The notes under the pieces were generated by a model, which was given only the letters and a program-made list of their open reading frames with translations, had not been told where the DNA came from and did not search any database. The position numbers were made by a program, and so were the translations under genes. Below are positions 1 through 6,642 of a stretch of 25,442 nt of DNA, in pieces. The first letter of the stretch is position 1. The number at the start of each line of letters is the position of its first letter. The stretch is from a virus: IMG/VR virus record IMGVR_UViG_3300020185_000238, positions 1 to 25,442 of that record, one strand, 5' to 3'.

Positions 1-2
1 AC

Positions 3-859
3 GGGTTTGTTCGGTTTGTACCTCACGAAGAATTGGGCTTGCACTTGGGTGGCCCTGTTATCATCTGCATTGACGAGGTTGGTAAAGCCCTAGACGGTGT
101 GGCCCGAGCGTTACGTGCGTTCTGGTTGGAGCGGCGCTTAGGTAGTTACGACCTACACCCAGATAGCATTATCTACGCGACCACTAACTTTGGTGCTGAA
201 GGCTTGGGTGACTTTCTTGAAGCGCATCAGATGAACGCGCTGACATGGATCGAACTGAAGAAGTGGACAACATCCAATGGATCGGGTGGGGTATCAACAA
301 TGATATTGACCACGGTGTATTGAGCGCAGCCAAGGATAACCCACAGTGGTTCCACAGCTTCCGCGATGTTCCTAACCCAGAAGATAACCCACACATCTTT
401 CACCCGAAAGAGTACCGTAAGGGTTTCGTCACACCACGTTCGCTTGAAGCTGCATCGGACTTGGCGAAGATACGTCACTTGATTGACGATCAAACATTTA
501 CTGCGTCACTTATAGGTACGATTGGTATGCGTACTGCTATGGACTTGGCTACGCATCTCAAGTTGGCAGATCAGCTTCCAACCTTGGACAGCATAAAGAA
601 CGATCCAAGAAACGCTATCGTACCCACAAGCGCAGCAGCTAAATGTATGATCGTGTTTCGGACGTTGGCCGTCATTGAGAAAGAGTGGATCAATAACTGG
701 ATGGACTATCTTGTGCGTCTTGATCGTGAAGCCCAAGGCATGTTTGCCAATGGTGTTCGCGCACCGAAGTACACAAAGCAAGCGATGGTTATGACCAACC
801 GCAAGTTCACCGAATGGGCAGTGGCTAACAACTACATGTTCCACGGTGACAAGGTGTAG
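3..859 (+). CDS. MoxR-type AAA+ ATPase, C-terminal part, interrupted by a frameshift
   Basis: This is the 3' part of an AAA+ ATPase gene that begins before the window. From position 3 the frame reads FVRFVPHEELGLHL, then a Walker B strand VIICIDEVGKA (about 57-90), then a sensor-1-like strand IIYATTNF near 169-191. That frame holds to TWIELKK (about 243-263). The homologous continuation VDNIQWIGWGINN lies one frame back, from 263, and runs to the TAG at 857-859. Joining the two at 263 gives a helix and lid region of the length I expect for phage MoxR-like ATPases. The Walker A segment is outside the window. Such ATPases pair with VWA proteins and remodel client proteins using ATP; the client here is unknown. 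The break could be a one-base assembly error or a true mutation. A slippery programmed site is less likely, because no A AAG or X XXY YYZ heptamer is present. Confidence 0.75.
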
Positions 860-860
860 C

Positions 861-1124
861 ATGAGACAATCAGACTACAGGAGGAAGATGCACAAGAAGC
901 GTAGGGCTAACTTTATGAAGGGTCGATCAGAATACAACAAGACCGCCCTTAATGTTTACGCGCAAGACTTGATGGGGTGGGAACAAAGTGATCGGGACAT
1001 ACGCTGTCCTGAGTGCAGACCCACCGCTTCACATACGGTCAACCCTCACTGTCGTTTATGCGGTGGTGTAGGGGAGACTGATATCAACGTGGCTAGAGGC
1101 CACATACTAGGAGAGGAATACTAA
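861..1124 (+). CDS. Small CxxC zinc-ribbon-like protein (87 aa)
   Basis: The function is not recognised. The N-terminal half is very basic (RRKMHKKRRANFMKGR). The C-terminal half has two Cys pairs, CPEC and CRLCGG, separated by about a dozen residues, and the second looks like a DnaJ zinc knuckle. A four-Cys zinc ribbon binding nucleic acid or protein is plausible. The ATG at 861 comes one base after the ATPase stop, with AAGG at 851-854 spaced six bases away. An ATG at 888 follows AGGAGG (879-884) by only three bases, which is too close to be preferred but stays possible. The gene sits between the MoxR-type ATPase and the VWA gene, ending one base before the latter, so the three are probably co-translated. 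Confidence 0.7.
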   Translation: MRQSDYRRKMHKKRRANFMKGRSEYNKTALNVYAQDLMGWEQSDRDIRCPECRPTASHTVNPHCRLCGGVGETDINVARGHILGEEY

Positions 1125-1125
1125 A

Positions 1126-2436
1126 ATGTTTGGACTAATACTAACCGAGGAGCAGCGCATAGAAAAAGCTGTTGTCTCTATCATGGCGCACCCTAAGTGG
1201 TGTGCCTACGCAGGGATGTTGATGATGGGTAAACGCATTGTCAGCGATGATAACGAGCGTTATCCCACAGCGTGTACCAATGGACGTGACGAGTGGTACG
1301 GACGTAAGTTCGTTGCATCACTCACCGATGCCGAGTTGCGGTTTCTCATACTACATGAGGTGTGTCACAAGATGTTTAGGCATCTCATTACATGGGCTGC
1401 TATTCACAAGATCAACGCTAAGAAAGCTAACTTGGCGTGTGACTTCGTTATCAACGTGCTGTTGGTTGATGCCGATGATGGTGAGGGTTTCATCACCATG
1501 ACAGGTGCGCTGACCACAGGTTGTTTCAACGTCAAGTATCGTAACTGGGACAGTGGGCAGGTGTTCCACGATCTGCCCGATCCGATAAAGCGTGACCCCG
1601 AAGATGGTGACGGTGACGGTGGTATGGGGAAACCCATACGAGGCGATGGCGATGCTGACGATGATGATGCAGGCGGAAGCATTAAGAACGATCAACCATA
1701 TGACGGTACATACCCAGTAGATGCTGACCCGTCGTTTGACGATCACGATTGGGATGGGGCCGAGGACATGACCCCTGACGAGCAGCGTGATCTTGCGCGT
1801 GAAGTTGACGAGGCAGTTCGGTCTGGCGCGTTGGCTGCGGGTAAGATGGGTAACGGCGCAGATCGTAACATCACTGAATTGTTGCAGCCGCAGATTGACT
1901 ATACAGAATACATGGCAGAGTTTTTTACATCGCATGTGCGAGGTAAAGACTTCGGGACATTCAAGCGTCCTAACAAACGTTACCTGAGTGCTGGCGTATA
2001 CATGCCAAGTCTCATGTCTAACGCTATCGGGCCTGTGTGTCTTGCTATGGATATGTCTGGTTCTATCGGACAGCGTGAACAGTCTGTCATGTTGACCGAG
2101 TGTGGTCATATACTTTCAACGCTCAAGCCAGAATGTGTGCATGTACTGTATTGGGACACTACTGTTGTTCGTGCGGAGAAGTACGAGCGTGACGAGTTGG
2201 ACATGATGATAAAATCTACCAAGCCCGCAGGAGGCGGTGGTACAGATGTTAGGTGTGTACCAGCGTATCTTAAAGAGCATCGTATCAAACCAGAAGCAAC
2301 CGTTATTCTTACTGACGGTCACTTGTGGGGTGGTTGCGGTGAGTGGGGTCATCCTACCTTGTGGGTAACGCTCGACCACGCAGGTTGGGAAGCCGATGTT
2401 GGCAAGACCGTACACGTAAGAGCGTGTGATATGTAA
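1126..2436 (+). CDS. Metallopeptidase-like plus VWA domain protein (DUF2201-like)
   Basis: This 436-aa protein has two domains. The N-terminal part carries HEVCH (H77, E78, H81), with D106 in LACDFVINVLL as a likely third ligand, matching the putative metallopeptidase-like half of the DUF2201 family. An acidic low-complexity linker (roughly residues 150-200, rich in D, G and E) joins it to a VWA-like domain with a MIDAS site: D309, S311 and S313 in DMSGS, T373 in GGGGTD, and D397 in TDG. VWA proteins of this type partner with MoxR AAA+ ATPases, and one lies just upstream, separated by the small CxxC gene. Whether the HExxH site is active is unknown. The linker contains one copy of the GAAA hairpin repeat, read as MGKPIR (about residues 167-172). 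The start is the ATG at 1126 with GGAG about 14 bases upstream. Confidence 0.85.
   Translation: MFGLILTEEQRIEKAVVSIMAHPKWCAYAGMLMMGKRIVSDDNERYPTACTNGRDEWYGRKFVASLTDAELRFLILHEVCHKMFRHLITWAAIHKINAKKANLACDFVINVLLVDADDGEGFITMTGALTTGCFNVKYRNWDSGQVFHDLPDPIKRDPEDGDGDGGMGKPIRGDGDADDDDAGGSIKNDQPYDGTYPVDADPSFDDHDWDGAEDMTPDEQRDLAREVDEAVRSGALAAGKMGNGADRNITELLQPQIDYTEYMAEFFTSHVRGKDFGTFKRPNKRYLSAGVYMPSLMSNAIGPVCLAMDMSGSIGQREQSVMLTECGHILSTLKPECVHVLYWDTTVVRAEKYERDELDMMIKSTKPAGGGGTDVRCVPAYLKEHRIKPEATVILTDGHLWGGCGEWGHPTLWVTLDHAGWEADVGKTVHVRACDM
1622..1639 (+). repeat. GAAA-loop palindrome, copy 1 (inside the VWA gene)
   Basis: A perfect 7-bp palindrome, GTATGGG-GAAA-CCCATAC, lies within the acidic linker of the VWA gene and is translated there as part of GMGKPIR. 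The same 18 bases recur exactly at 2445, 3751 and 4942. No stem extension beyond 7 bp is seen here. It lies in low-complexity linker coding sequence, where an inserted in-frame element would be tolerated. Confidence 0.9.
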
Positions 2437-2442
2437 TCAACA

Positions 2443-2464
2443 GTGTATGGGGAAACCCATACAC
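2443..2464 (+). repeat. GAAA-loop hairpin, copy 2 (5' leader)
   Basis: The core palindrome at 2445-2462 is extended by GT on the left and AC on the right, giving a 9-bp perfect stem closed by a GAAA (GNRA) tetraloop. It lies between the VWA stop (2436) and the start of the next gene (2483), just upstream of AAGGAGAACT. An RNA hairpin in the leader is the simplest reading. It could protect or process the mRNA or modulate access to the ribosome site. Confidence 0.9.
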
Positions 2465-2482
2465 AAACTAAGGAGAACTGAA

Positions 2483-2740
2483 ATGTACGATAAGACAGAG
2501 GAAGCGGAGTTCACCGCTGCGTGGGACAGGTACAAGCAACGGTTCAACCCGTTCATCGCTTGCCCCGAGTGCGAAGGCTCTGACCACGTAGGTCAAGTGG
2601 AACATGAGAAGTACGAACTAATGAGTAGCGGTATCTACGAACCTGTTGGTGTGTGGAAAGACTGTGATAATTGTAATGGCTTGGGGGAGATACAGGCCGA
2701 TGAGAATATGGAGACCAAGCATGGCACTAATATATACTAA
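2483..2740 (+). CDS. Small CxxC zinc-finger-like protein (85 aa)
   Basis: The function is not recognised. The protein has CPECEG near its N-terminal third and CDNCNG near residues 56-61, both of the CxxCxG form seen in DnaJ cysteine-rich domains, so one four-Cys zinc site is likely. The rest is acidic and Tyr/Glu rich. The ATG at 2483 is chosen because AAGGAG lies directly upstream at normal spacing. An earlier in-frame ATG at 2447 is inside the hairpin repeat and has no ribosome site. This is the second small CxxC protein beside the MoxR/VWA pair. The 3' end overlaps the next gene by 20 bases. Confidence 0.75.
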   Translation: MYDKTEEAEFTAAWDRYKQRFNPFIACPECEGSDHVGQVEHEKYELMSSGIYEPVGVWKDCDNCNGLGEIQADENMETKHGTNIY

Positions 2741-3743
2741 CCACTTATGTTTCGCAGACGTGGAAACACAATACAACACTACCCCTGTGATACGCAGTAG
2801 GTTCGGTAAGGATAACGACATACGCCCTATCGGTGACAGACGCCGCAAGCATGAGCGTATCCACAAGATCAATGGCAACTGCTACGCAATCATGCAGGGG
2901 TATGGGTATGGTGATCCTGTGTTCCAACCTTGGTACGGGGGTGGCAAGGTAAAACCTTCAGTCAATTCTACTGAACAGTTTGCGGCGTTAGTGTGGCGCA
3001 GACACAGGGATGGTACTGAAACAGTTAAGGTCGCTAACGGCTCTGGCCCACATGGGCATCACAATTCTATATACGATACGCTTACTCGTCACCTGCCGTA
3101 CCCACTACGGTTCGTCAACAAGAATGGTAAGCACTTTGTTCGTATTGGTGGTGAGGACTACTACCTAGCTAAACGTACTAGCGTCCCCGCGCCCATCAAG
3201 AAACATTGGGATGCCTACTACCGCCGAGCAAATGCACAGAGCGTGTATATACGAGAACGCCAAGGGTGGATGACCGCCAAGGACGATGGTGCTGCGTTGG
3301 TGTTCCGTAGGATCGGGGAAGAACAATGGGTGCATGACAGTGGTGGTTTACCGTTGCCCCCTGCGCCGAGAGTGAACAAGGAACTGAAAGACAAATACAA
3401 AACACACATGAACGAGTTCTATGATTGGGGCATCACTATGACCCCTCTTCTTCCACTAGAGACAGGCACATACAACTACGGTGAACGAACCAAGCTAGCT
3501 AAATACAAACAAGAACATTACGGCAATTCTAAGAGACGTGCGTTATGGTTGCGTGATGTGTTGAAAGACCCTGAGCATCCTATGCGTGTGTCAGCGTGGG
3601 TCGATTTCACTACGTCGTTTATAGGGAACAGTGGGTGGTATGAACGAGCCACTATCAAGGAACATATGCAGGAAGGGAATATGACTGAAGTAAGAAGTAA
3701 GTTCAATTCGTGGGTCAACAAGACCGCGAAGTTTATGAAATGA
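2721..3743 (+). CDS. Hypothetical phage protein (340 aa)
   Basis: I do not recognise a family. The ATG at 2721 (MALIYTNHLCF) is chosen because GGAG at 2710-2713 is seven bases upstream; an ATG further upstream at 2646 lies deep inside the preceding gene. The protein is soluble-looking and rich in Tyr, Trp, Arg and Lys. Notable stretches are GYGYGDPVFQPWYGGG near residue 60, GRTRE-type basic segments, and a basic C-terminus. No signal peptide, membrane helix or clear catalytic motif is visible. It overlaps the upstream CxxC gene by 20 bases and is followed by a hairpin leader, so it belongs to the same early block. Confidence 0.7.
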   Translation: MALIYTNHLCFADVETQYNTTPVIRSRFGKDNDIRPIGDRRRKHERIHKINGNCYAIMQGYGYGDPVFQPWYGGGKVKPSVNSTEQFAALVWRRHRDGTETVKVANGSGPHGHHNSIYDTLTRHLPYPLRFVNKNGKHFVRIGGEDYYLAKRTSVPAPIKKHWDAYYRRANAQSVYIRERQGWMTAKDDGAALVFRRIGEEQWVHDSGGLPLPPAPRVNKELKDKYKTHMNEFYDWGITMTPLLPLETGTYNYGERTKLAKYKQEHYGNSKRRALWLRDVLKDPEHPMRVSAWVDFTTSFIGNSGWYERATIKEHMQEGNMTEVRSKFNSWVNKTAKFMK

Positions 3744-3750
3744 TAAAACT

Positions 3751-3768
3751 GTATGGGGAAACCCATAC
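3751..3768 (+). repeat. GAAA-loop hairpin, copy 3 (5' leader)
   Basis: An exact copy of the 18-base GTATGGG-GAAA-CCCATAC palindrome, with a possible extra T-G wobble pair at 3750/3769. It sits between the stop at 3743 and the start at 3786, directly before AAAAGGAGAACTAAA. The hairpin-plus-ribosome-site block closely matches the one at 2443-2485. Confidence 0.9.
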
Positions 3769-3785
3769 GCAAAAGGAGAACTAAA

Positions 3786-4649
3786 ATGGAAGTATCGACA
3801 GTTAAAGAAGCTACAAGTCACGCGCAAATGCACAACATAAAATTGCAGGGACATATTGTGCCTTGGATTGCAGAGTTAGAGAATGCTTTGCCGATCAGCA
3901 CACTTGCGCGTAGTGGTAACAGTGCATGGGTATACTACGATAATGACCCATATTGCTGTGCTTGGGTTGGCTATGGTGATTTTCGTAGGGGTGGTAAGGG
4001 TACTAGCACATACACAGTTTGTAGTCGCTTGATCGCTAATTGTAAGTACAGCGACTACAACCCACAGTACCATATGTCCATGACAACCAAGCTAGAGACA
4101 GCGGTGAAGAACGCCAAGCGTTACATCTCACCGCTTAACGTGGCAGACATGGCAGCTATGTCATCGAAGAATGCGGCTAGATCGTTTCGTGATGTGAGCA
4201 GTAATGCCAACCATGAGATGCGTAAGATGGGTAATAGGTTGTTTCAGCATGACGGTATCTCTAGCAACTATTCGCCTATGGAGACCGAGTTGAAGAACCT
4301 TCTGACATTGGGGCATGAGTTTGTAGACAAGGAGTTGCAAGCAGGGTTGGTAGATTTCTTTGCCCAGAAGGATGAAACCAAAACGCTTGATGCTCGATCG
4401 GATAACGGTGTGTTCATATACACTACTGTACGTAGGGGTGAACAACAGTGCGCCGTGCTGCAGGTCGATGGTCTGTCCAACTACACCCCTGACGTACACC
4501 CACAAAGTTGTGTTCAGTGGTACACACCACAAACGCTGCCCGAAGATATGATGGGTAAGTTTTCTATGTTGCAGCTTGTGGATGATTGTCACTATGTTGA
4601 TGGGGTGGGGTACAGAGTTTCTGATCGTATGTGCTTCCTACTTACTTGA
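3786..4649 (+). CDS. Hypothetical phage protein with a repeated C-terminal module (287 aa)
   Basis: No named family is recognised. The start is the ATG at 3786, eight bases after AGGAGA. An in-frame ATG at 3753 lies inside the hairpin repeat and lacks a ribosome site. The N-terminal half contains WVYYDNDPYCCAWVGYGDF and a charged helical middle. The last 40 or so residues, LPEDMMGKFSMLQLVDD followed by YVDGVGYRVSD, align well with the end of the next gene (LPDWFQGRLAVLSLLEND, YLEGVGHKAND). That suggests a shared module duplicated in tandem. The gene overlaps the next one. Confidence 0.7.
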   Translation: MEVSTVKEATSHAQMHNIKLQGHIVPWIAELENALPISTLARSGNSAWVYYDNDPYCCAWVGYGDFRRGGKGTSTYTVCSRLIANCKYSDYNPQYHMSMTTKLETAVKNAKRYISPLNVADMAAMSSKNAARSFRDVSSNANHEMRKMGNRLFQHDGISSNYSPMETELKNLLTLGHEFVDKELQAGLVDFFAQKDETKTLDARSDNGVFIYTTVRRGEQQCAVLQVDGLSNYTPDVHPQSCVQWYTPQTLPEDMMGKFSMLQLVDDCHYVDGVGYRVSDRMCFLLT

Positions 4650-4927
4650 GCATAAGTGACGTTTTGTACGCGGCTGACGTTTGTTACCGCGTACAAACAG
4701 AGAAAGATACTGGCTGGGTAACGATAGTAAGTCTTGGGATTAAAAGACTTGACGCGATAGTAAAAGATACCTATATACCTTTTGAGGAGCTACCAGATTG
4801 GTTCCAAGGGAGGTTAGCGGTGTTATCCTTATTGGAGAACGATGCTTACTTAGAGGGTGTGGGTCACAAGGCTAATGACAATGAGTTCTATAGCACTTTC
4901 TGGGTAATCGAACCATCTAATCTTTAG
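4631..4927 (+). CDS. Hypothetical protein, paralogue of the preceding C-terminal module (98 aa)
   Basis: This small protein resembles the C-terminal part of the preceding gene product: LPDWFQGRLAVLSLLEND and YLEGVGHK match LPEDMMGKFSMLQLVDD and YVDGVGYR. It is therefore a stand-alone copy of that module, of unknown function. There is no ATG near the start. The options are GTG at 4631 or TTG at 4646, which overlaps the upstream stop (TTGA). Neither has a clear ribosome site, so translation is probably coupled to the upstream gene. Confidence 0.6.
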   Translation: MLPTYLSISDVLYAADVCYRVQTEKDTGWVTIVSLGIKRLDAIVKDTYIPFEELPDWFQGRLAVLSLLENDAYLEGVGHKANDNEFYSTFWVIEPSNL

Positions 4928-4938
4928 AAAAACGCAGG

Positions 4939-4962
4939 GCTGTATGGGGAAACCCATACGGC
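4939..4962 (+). repeat. GAAA-loop hairpin, copy 4 (intergenic)
   Basis: The 18-base core lies at 4942-4959 and is extended outward by G-C and C-G pairs and one T-G wobble to a stem of about 10 bp. It falls in the 69-base gap between the stop at 4927 and the VRR-NUC start at 4997. The extended pairs differ from those of copy 2, which supports selection on the paired structure. A short T-run follows (TTT, later TTTTT at 4975-4979), so weak terminator activity is possible. Confidence 0.9.
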
Positions 4963-4996
4963 TTTGGATGCCAGTTTTTACAGGGGGGTTTGACGT

Positions 4997-5305
4997 ATGG
5001 CTATGACGCCAGAAGCAAAAGTTAAGAAGCAGGTGACACGGCAGCTAGACGCAATAGGTGCGTACTACTTCTACCCTGTCACAGGCGGGTACGGTAAAAG
5101 TGGTGTGCCTGATATTGTAGGTTGCTACAAAGGATTGTTCTTTGGCATTGAGTGTAAAGCGGGTAAGAATAGACCCACGCCTCTGCAAGCTAAAAATTTA
5201 AAAGACATATGCAAAGCGGGTGGCCTAGATATAGTTGTCAATGAGGATAACATGAGTAGTGTTAGTCAGTCACTAACAGCATGGGCAGCAATATCAGATG
5301 ACTAA
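4997..5305 (+). CDS. VRR-NUC domain nuclease (102 aa)
   Basis: This is a minimal VRR-NUC (PD-(D/E)XK superfamily) nuclease. The catalytic core is visible as GVPDIV (D39) and GIECK (E52, K54), preceded by a helix carrying TRQLDAIGAYYFYPVTGG. Stand-alone phage VRR-NUC proteins of about 100 aa are common near replication genes and are presumed structure-specific DNA nucleases acting on branched or forked DNA. The start is the ATG at 4997, eight bases after an AGGGGGG run; the ATG at 5003 is an alternative. Confidence 0.88.
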   Translation: MAMTPEAKVKKQVTRQLDAIGAYYFYPVTGGYGKSGVPDIVGCYKGLFFGIECKAGKNRPTPLQAKNLKDICKAGGLDIVVNEDNMSSVSQSLTAWAAISDD

Positions 5306-5318
5306 GTGGAGTTTCAAT

Positions 5319-5486
5319 ATGATTAATCGCCATGAATACGAGCGCGTGTGTGCGGAGAACCGTGAACTAAAAGCGGAACTTGAGAAGATCACGCAGCAGC
5401 TATTCGTCATGTATGTAACAGGTACAAAGAAGCTAGGAGGGAACATTGACAGCCTTGGAAAAGATGAAGGCGTTGGCCTTGATTGA
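5319..5486 (+). CDS. Short coiled-coil protein (55 aa)
   Basis: This small protein has a heptad-like charged helix (YERVCAENRELKAELEKITQQL), suggesting a coiled coil that dimerises or binds a partner. The function is not recognised. The ATG at 5319 is preferred because GGAG (5308-5311) is seven bases upstream. An in-frame ATG at 5298, which overlaps the nuclease stop, has no ribosome site. The 3' end overlaps the next gene by about 40 bases. Confidence 0.5.
   Translation: MINRHEYERVCAENRELKAELEKITQQLFVMYVTGTKKLGGNIDSLGKDEGVGLD
5435..5440 (+). promoter_or_regulatory. Strong Shine-Dalgarno site that fixes a TTG start
   Basis: AGGAGG at 5435-5440 is followed after five bases by TTG at 5446. 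This near-perfect site supports the TTG over the next in-frame ATG at 5464, which has nothing comparable upstream. Confidence 0.7.
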
Positions 5487-5739
5487 GAACAAACGGATGA
5501 TTGAATATTGTGGGGGTCGATCCCTAAACTACGGGGCCGTGCAGGAACACGCTAGAGGCAGCGGTAAGCCCCGCATGTCCGAGATCGAAAGGTCAAACCC
5601 CGCCAAGCAAATACTGCGTCTATCGGAACAAGGTTTTAGTGCCGCCGAGACCGCACGTATAACGGGCATGTCCGTAGAGGTAATACTACGTAGATGCAAA
5701 CGATACCAAATAAAATTTAAGGAACGCAAAAATGGATAA
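5446..5739 (+). CDS. Helix-turn-helix protein (97 aa)
   Basis: The C-terminal half reads as a homeodomain-like HTH: ILRLSEQGFSAAETARITGM is the first part (helix, turn, helix) and SVEVILRRCKRY the recognition helix. That makes a small DNA-binding protein likely, perhaps a transcription regulator. The N-terminal part is charged. The start is a TTG at 5446, backed by AGGAGG at ideal spacing. The stop overlaps the next start by eight bases. The target site is unknown. Confidence 0.7.
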   Translation: MTALEKMKALALIENKRMIEYCGGRSLNYGAVQEHARGSGKPRMSEIERSNPAKQILRLSEQGFSAAETARITGMSVEVILRRCKRYQIKFKERKNG

Positions 5740-5998
5740 AGCTAAGTTTGAAGCGGTTATGGAGCGCATAGCTAAAGCCGCGCCCGACCAAGCGTCACCC
5801 GAGATTATGTCGCTGATTATCGCTAATCTTGTTCTACTGTTTGAACAGCAAGATTCGTGGCCTCAGATGATGATGGCTGTAACGGCTACCCTATCCGCAG
5901 CTATAAGCGAAGAACGTGAGGAGCACATCGCACGTAACGAAGAAGCAGCGGTGCGCGCTGCCAATGAATTTATGGCGGGTATCTTAAACAAATCATAG
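5732..5998 (+). CDS. Hypothetical small helical protein (88 aa)
   Basis: The function is not recognised. The sequence is predicted largely helical, with a hydrophobic central part (IMSLIIANLVLLFEQ, then PQMMMAVTATLSAAI) and an acidic, Glu-rich C-terminal helix. The hydrophobic stretch is not clearly a membrane segment, because charged residues interrupt it. The ATG at 5732 follows AAGGAA (5719-5724) by seven bases. It overlaps the HTH gene and is the last gene before a structured 112-base spacer. Confidence 0.65.
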   Translation: MDKAKFEAVMERIAKAAPDQASPEIMSLIIANLVLLFEQQDSWPQMMMAVTATLSAAISEEREEHIARNEEAAVRAANEFMAGILNKS

Positions 5999-6005
5999 AG
6001 AATGG

Positions 6006-6078
6006 TGAGGGCGGTTGTGAGTGTAATCAACAATAAGGCAGACCGCAGGTAGGTGGGTTTGAATTATCACCGCCCTCA
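6006..6078 (+). other. Structured intergenic RNA candidate
   Basis: In the 112-base spacer at 5999-6110 a perfect 10-bp stem can form between TGAGGGCGGT (6006-6015) and ACCGCCCTCA (6069-6078). Inside it TAATCAA (6024-6030) can pair with TTGAATTA (6059-6066) with one bulged base. This makes a nested stem around a G-rich apical loop. There is no strong T-run afterwards (TAAAAAC), so it is not a simple terminator. It could be a leader element for the gene at 6111, a processing site or a small RNA. Confidence 0.55.
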
Positions 6079-6110
6079 TAAAAACAATATCATAAACAAG
6101 CGAGAGAACA

Positions 6111-6632
6111 ATGCTAAACACACTAAAGATATACGTGCAACACGTATTGGTGGATAAGAAATGCGGATTTGGAGTTGACATAGACCAAGGGGAGCGTGTC
6201 TTTATACCGCCCAACCTTGTGAAGAAGTATCGACTTGCTGAAGGTACACTTGCTCAGATGCGAGTGATACCCAACACTTCAAGAATGATTAACTCAACCA
6301 AGTATCAGGTTGTAGGTGTTGTCGCTGAGAGCGTAACACATTCTGTTGATACTTTTGATGATGAAGAAGAAACCCCTCGCGTAGTGGTAGCTAAGATGGA
6401 AGATCGCATACTTAGTTTGTTGTCTGAGACAGACAATCAATTCGCACATAGGGCTACTGAGATAGCGTCTAAACTAGACGCAGATAACGATGAAGTGCAA
6501 CTAGCGTTGGGTAAACTGCATCGTGATGGAGAGATTTGGGAGGCCAAGGTATCACGCCTCGGCACTCAAAAGAAAGCGTCCTACTGTCTGTGGGCGTTGG
6601 ATGATGATTGGTTTGTACCAGAATTTGAATAA
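6111..6632 (+). CDS. OB-like plus winged-helix-like protein (173 aa)
   Basis: No named family is certain. The first 60 residues (YVQHVLVDKKCGFGVDIDQGERVFIPPNLVKKYRL) look like a small beta-barrel of the cold-shock/OB type, as in nucleic-acid-binding proteins. The linker around residue 80 is acidic. From about residue 95, MEDRILSLLSETDNQFAHRATEIASKLDADNDEVQLALGKLHRDGEIW reads as a winged helix. A nucleic-acid-binding role in replication or transcription is therefore inferred. The start is the ATG at 6111 after GAGAGAACA. It follows the structured spacer and leads into the replication genes. Confidence 0.6.
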   Translation: MLNTLKIYVQHVLVDKKCGFGVDIDQGERVFIPPNLVKKYRLAEGTLAQMRVIPNTSRMINSTKYQVVGVVAESVTHSVDTFDDEEETPRVVVAKMEDRILSLLSETDNQFAHRATEIASKLDADNDEVQLALGKLHRDGEIWEAKVSRLGTQKKASYCLWALDDDWFVPEFE

Positions 6633-6642
6633 GGAGAGAACT

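Noticed and set aside
1351-2109. A 252-codon open frame on the minus strand
   Set aside because: It lies wholly within the VWA gene, whose HExxH and MIDAS motifs are clear, and its translation has no recognisable domain. It is a shadow frame.
3753-3785. An earlier in-frame ATG for the gene at 3786
   Set aside because: This ATG sits inside the hairpin repeat and has no ribosome site before it, whereas 3786 follows AGGAGA at normal spacing. The same applies to 2447 for the gene at 2483.
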